From a virus: a stretch of DNA of 50,021 nt. The translations under genes were made by a program, and so were the position numbers. Position 1 is the stretch's first letter, and each line of letters starts with the position of its first letter. Positions 50,001-50,021 of the stretch are shown piece after piece. Where the stretch lies: the IMG/VR virus record IMGVR_UViG_3300046329_000019, positions 1 to 50,021 of that record; one strand, 5' to 3'. A model generated the notes under the pieces. It made no database searches, was not told the origin of the DNA, and saw nothing but the letters and a program-made list of their open reading frames with translations.

Positions 50001-50021
50001 AGAAGTACGATGACCAGCAAA
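44039..50021 (+). CDS. tape measure protein (5' part, runs off the window)
   Basis: An uninterrupted frame of at least 1994 codons starts at ATG 44039 (MTDIQSNIRVNIDTSGALDS). Early coiled-coil segments lead to the hallmark MVGFTIPLSVFGSTAAKAFM...FKRVYGD (about residues 192-228) and the TP901-type core (QAAAMGKKGADLTAQVAEAT, KEGGINASEGANALKSGLAA). Hydrophobic stretches lie near 540-575, 1145-1185 and 1262-1290. GGFIVGPGTGTSDSIAAMVS, followed by NGEAIIP, at about 672 is another family motif. A Gly6-type linker at about 1698 precedes long C-terminal coiled coils. The protein sets tail length and is ejected with DNA. No peptidase motif is seen in the visible part. Confidence 0.93.
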   Translation, partial: MTDIQSNIRVNIDTSGALDSIKNLQRQISVFQRQMQASSAANAATASDLQRSLIGDINATGKFAARLQTIKSSTESFTASLEKNKLSMGEYFRYSLSASKTFGKNFTTELNTIEKVARERVKTLQTQYVSLGRDASGALNAISVRPLALDLNDLSTKQAIVAQKQQIFNQLLSQGSTNLLNFGKNTQWAGRQLMVGFTIPLSVFGSTAAKAFMDLEEQTIKFKRVYGDLMTPSAETDEMIDQIKTLAEEYTKYGVAVADTMQLASQAAAMGKKGADLTAQVAEATRLAVLGNVSQEQALETSISLTNAFGIATTQLAGKIDFLNAVENQTVTSIEDLTTAIPKAGPVIQQLGGEVEDLAFFLTAMKEGGINASEGANALKSGLAALINPTTKASDMLKVYGINIRDIVSKNAGNVTGTVVDFAKALDELNPVDRARAIEQLFGKFQFARLSTLFQNVIQDGSQAAKVMDLMQASTAELAALSNKELKAVEESTTYKFKAAIEEFKAALAPIGEEFMKLVTPLIKFGTSVLDVFNNMGDTAKGFITGTIAVLGGLAPVALMTFGLVANGAANLIKAFQFLRNIFLGVGNQSNILGEQLQYMTEEQLRSEAIAASLEQTHARLPQIFTSEAAAVDALTAAYDRANASAARFQARPMPTTVGGQGKVVKAATGGFIVGPGTGTSDSIAAMVSNGEAIIPADRAKQYAALIQGIIAGKIPGFAEGTTGVNVGGKSYDTRSRRSADAIQREVDALGKPVAEIIALLDKLESQGTMTATALRKMPEFRAMRGESDGPEIQRGHLTNRREEGGLAYYSGLTREMLKDQNQGTKGEGQLIQEFLRDWSAIKDGLLASGEVGLRRTGAIGPRDTATAEQTTILQELDTEIGKLSAEIAKERGSNKVTEQDIANAASIVIDRAAKDAGARGQVGRGLQERRDTETATRQVIDSKKLSTDIEAGEVDLKAGTVTLVDKSGNTVGRVSNDTRTRANAAATDAERRSILAGAAFRSSTEPIPGTSAYTGYKRKSAVSQDYLDTVVAKALNVSSKAASPSKEVINATDNIVDAVTSTIIESEPEVSQAMEQTITKAARKSSRSSRAAGAVGSGSLTYTKDTRSGKVVSSEQAANLAAGRAAGMSRYVDGTMKSMSTLTNRVIGLSGAISSATFLASAFGIELGGIGQTIFEVSNVLMILGTTTRALIASEKARQVITAATTASDLISAGGGRRGFFKNLAKGDAVGRFAGAKNVAGNLGNVAKSALEPLGKFGTALTRVGGLFFRFLPIIGTVVTGLTIANTVIENARKQIQGLGDTANLSADKMAKAGELLNFAAKNISFKGSFAGTAGGSSLQQQSDIEALRGNDDFKSSFETQINAVKGASKQQAELALKSLSIQMAASGAPKEAVDTMVKALAAEAGRKDLDLTFTKIDFSTKEGLAQATTVAADAAKLFNNSFKTNYNPGAWFGIQNAEMSTATETVSAQFTSLFQGLKAGFDAGTLTAEEFNTQLAAISGQLEGMNSSQLALILPGILEGLDMKDSVKGITNVYDQLLLVKSAAAGVKIDPTDMEAFVAASKEDSTPEQLAAANVARRKYNKLITETTVAQQAANAEAQLISEQQEAINSANNSLDEQLSTLKAQISTHDTLISLGYSEAEAQRIASNAMWATAIAAAAAEDQAAGVTTQVDGLLKKMELIGKLDAKVSKYSGGGGGGEKSDYEKAVESLKEQQSEASNTTRAYSKLVSAGFSAAAAFKSAKDPILAAALASTKVGTGAWKKLVQLIKDANKAAASRELKDLLTQTKVDNTLTQSFTKIVPLLSKIGLSAEQISDIFSNPVIAQKFIDDLKDGKINSRDIYNYLNALKSGVKIKVEFDNATPEGLRNQFDTLYDNAMKQFDVQEREVDKKYAGEISAATKAVEAAEKAVTAAQDKIDGLQTKVEAKQREIELSIDRPIEALNDSISAIEREIEMQYNRPIADLQEESSDLSNDLAIIDKQAESINKKYDDQQ

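Noticed and set aside
1-50021. CRISPR arrays, tRNA genes, insertion sequences or integrase attachment sites
   Set aside because: I saw no regular spaced repeats with unique spacers, no cloverleaf-like sequences, no transposase ORF and no integrase in the window.

Overview
This window is part of a double-stranded DNA tailed phage, most likely a siphovirus. It carries a complete run of structural genes: portal, maturation protease with scaffold, major capsid protein, connector genes, tail terminator, tail tube, tail assembly chaperones and a very long tape-measure gene that runs off the right end. A large array of tail-fibre or adhesion genes lies upstream of them. The DNA is AT-rich by eye. 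The Shine-Dalgarno sites are strong AAGGAGG types, several mRNAs look leaderless, the lysis-type genes (a single-TM protein with a PGVMERL motif and a secreted NlpC/P60 hydrolase) resemble those of actinophages, and many tail-protein N-termini look like actinophage minor tail proteins. I infer an actinobacterial host, possibly a low-GC aquatic one, but no gene here proves it. Several tail domains also look like those of T4-like cyanophages.

Layout. 1-700: small accessory genes, comprising a metallothionein-like micropeptide on the + strand and, on the - strand, a zinc-ribbon protein followed by a small HTH protein. 700-1600: a divergent regulatory region, a holin-like membrane protein, an extremely AT-rich repeat tract and a promoter-hairpin unit that looks like a short RNA gene. 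1601-6563: first tail-fibre block (BppU-like, collagen-like, FN3 and InlB-type repeats). 6556-7400: an NlpC/P60 cell-wall hydrolase on the opposite strand, with its own near-consensus -35/-10 promoter, a hairpin in its leader and a 25-codon leader ORF. 7428-34441: the main fibre and receptor-binding array, containing collagen-like proteins, a cysteine-rich protein, a large baseplate-like protein, two duplicated approx. 500-aa fibres each followed by a small acidic ORF, a lectin/cupredoxin-like protein, an Mtd-N-type fibre, a beta-propeller protein and two proteins of about 1190 aa. 34460-42114: head and neck genes. 42193-50021: tail tube, two tail assembly chaperones and the tape measure. No terminase, replication, integrase or tRNA gene is present.

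Expression. Genes are packed head to tail, often with TAATG or ATGA stop-start overlaps. They are punctuated by a recurring extended -10 promoter (TGN-TATAAT, also TATACT/TATGAT/TAAAAT) without an obvious -35, found at about 16 places on the + strand. In about seven cases the -10 box ends only 6-9 nt before the ATG, which predicts leaderless transcripts. Three good hairpin-plus-T terminators mark unit ends: after 28272, after the capsid gene and after the tail-tube gene.

Points of most interest: the repeated leaderless promoter design; the candidate small RNA at 1516-1580; a protease gene with an in-frame internal start behind a perfect Shine-Dalgarno site, predicting a separate scaffold; tail chaperone long and short forms encoded by two paralogous genes instead of one frameshifting gene; a 32-cysteine repeat protein in the tail cluster; a cupredoxin-like domain that has lost most copper ligands; and the separately controlled antisense lysin unit.
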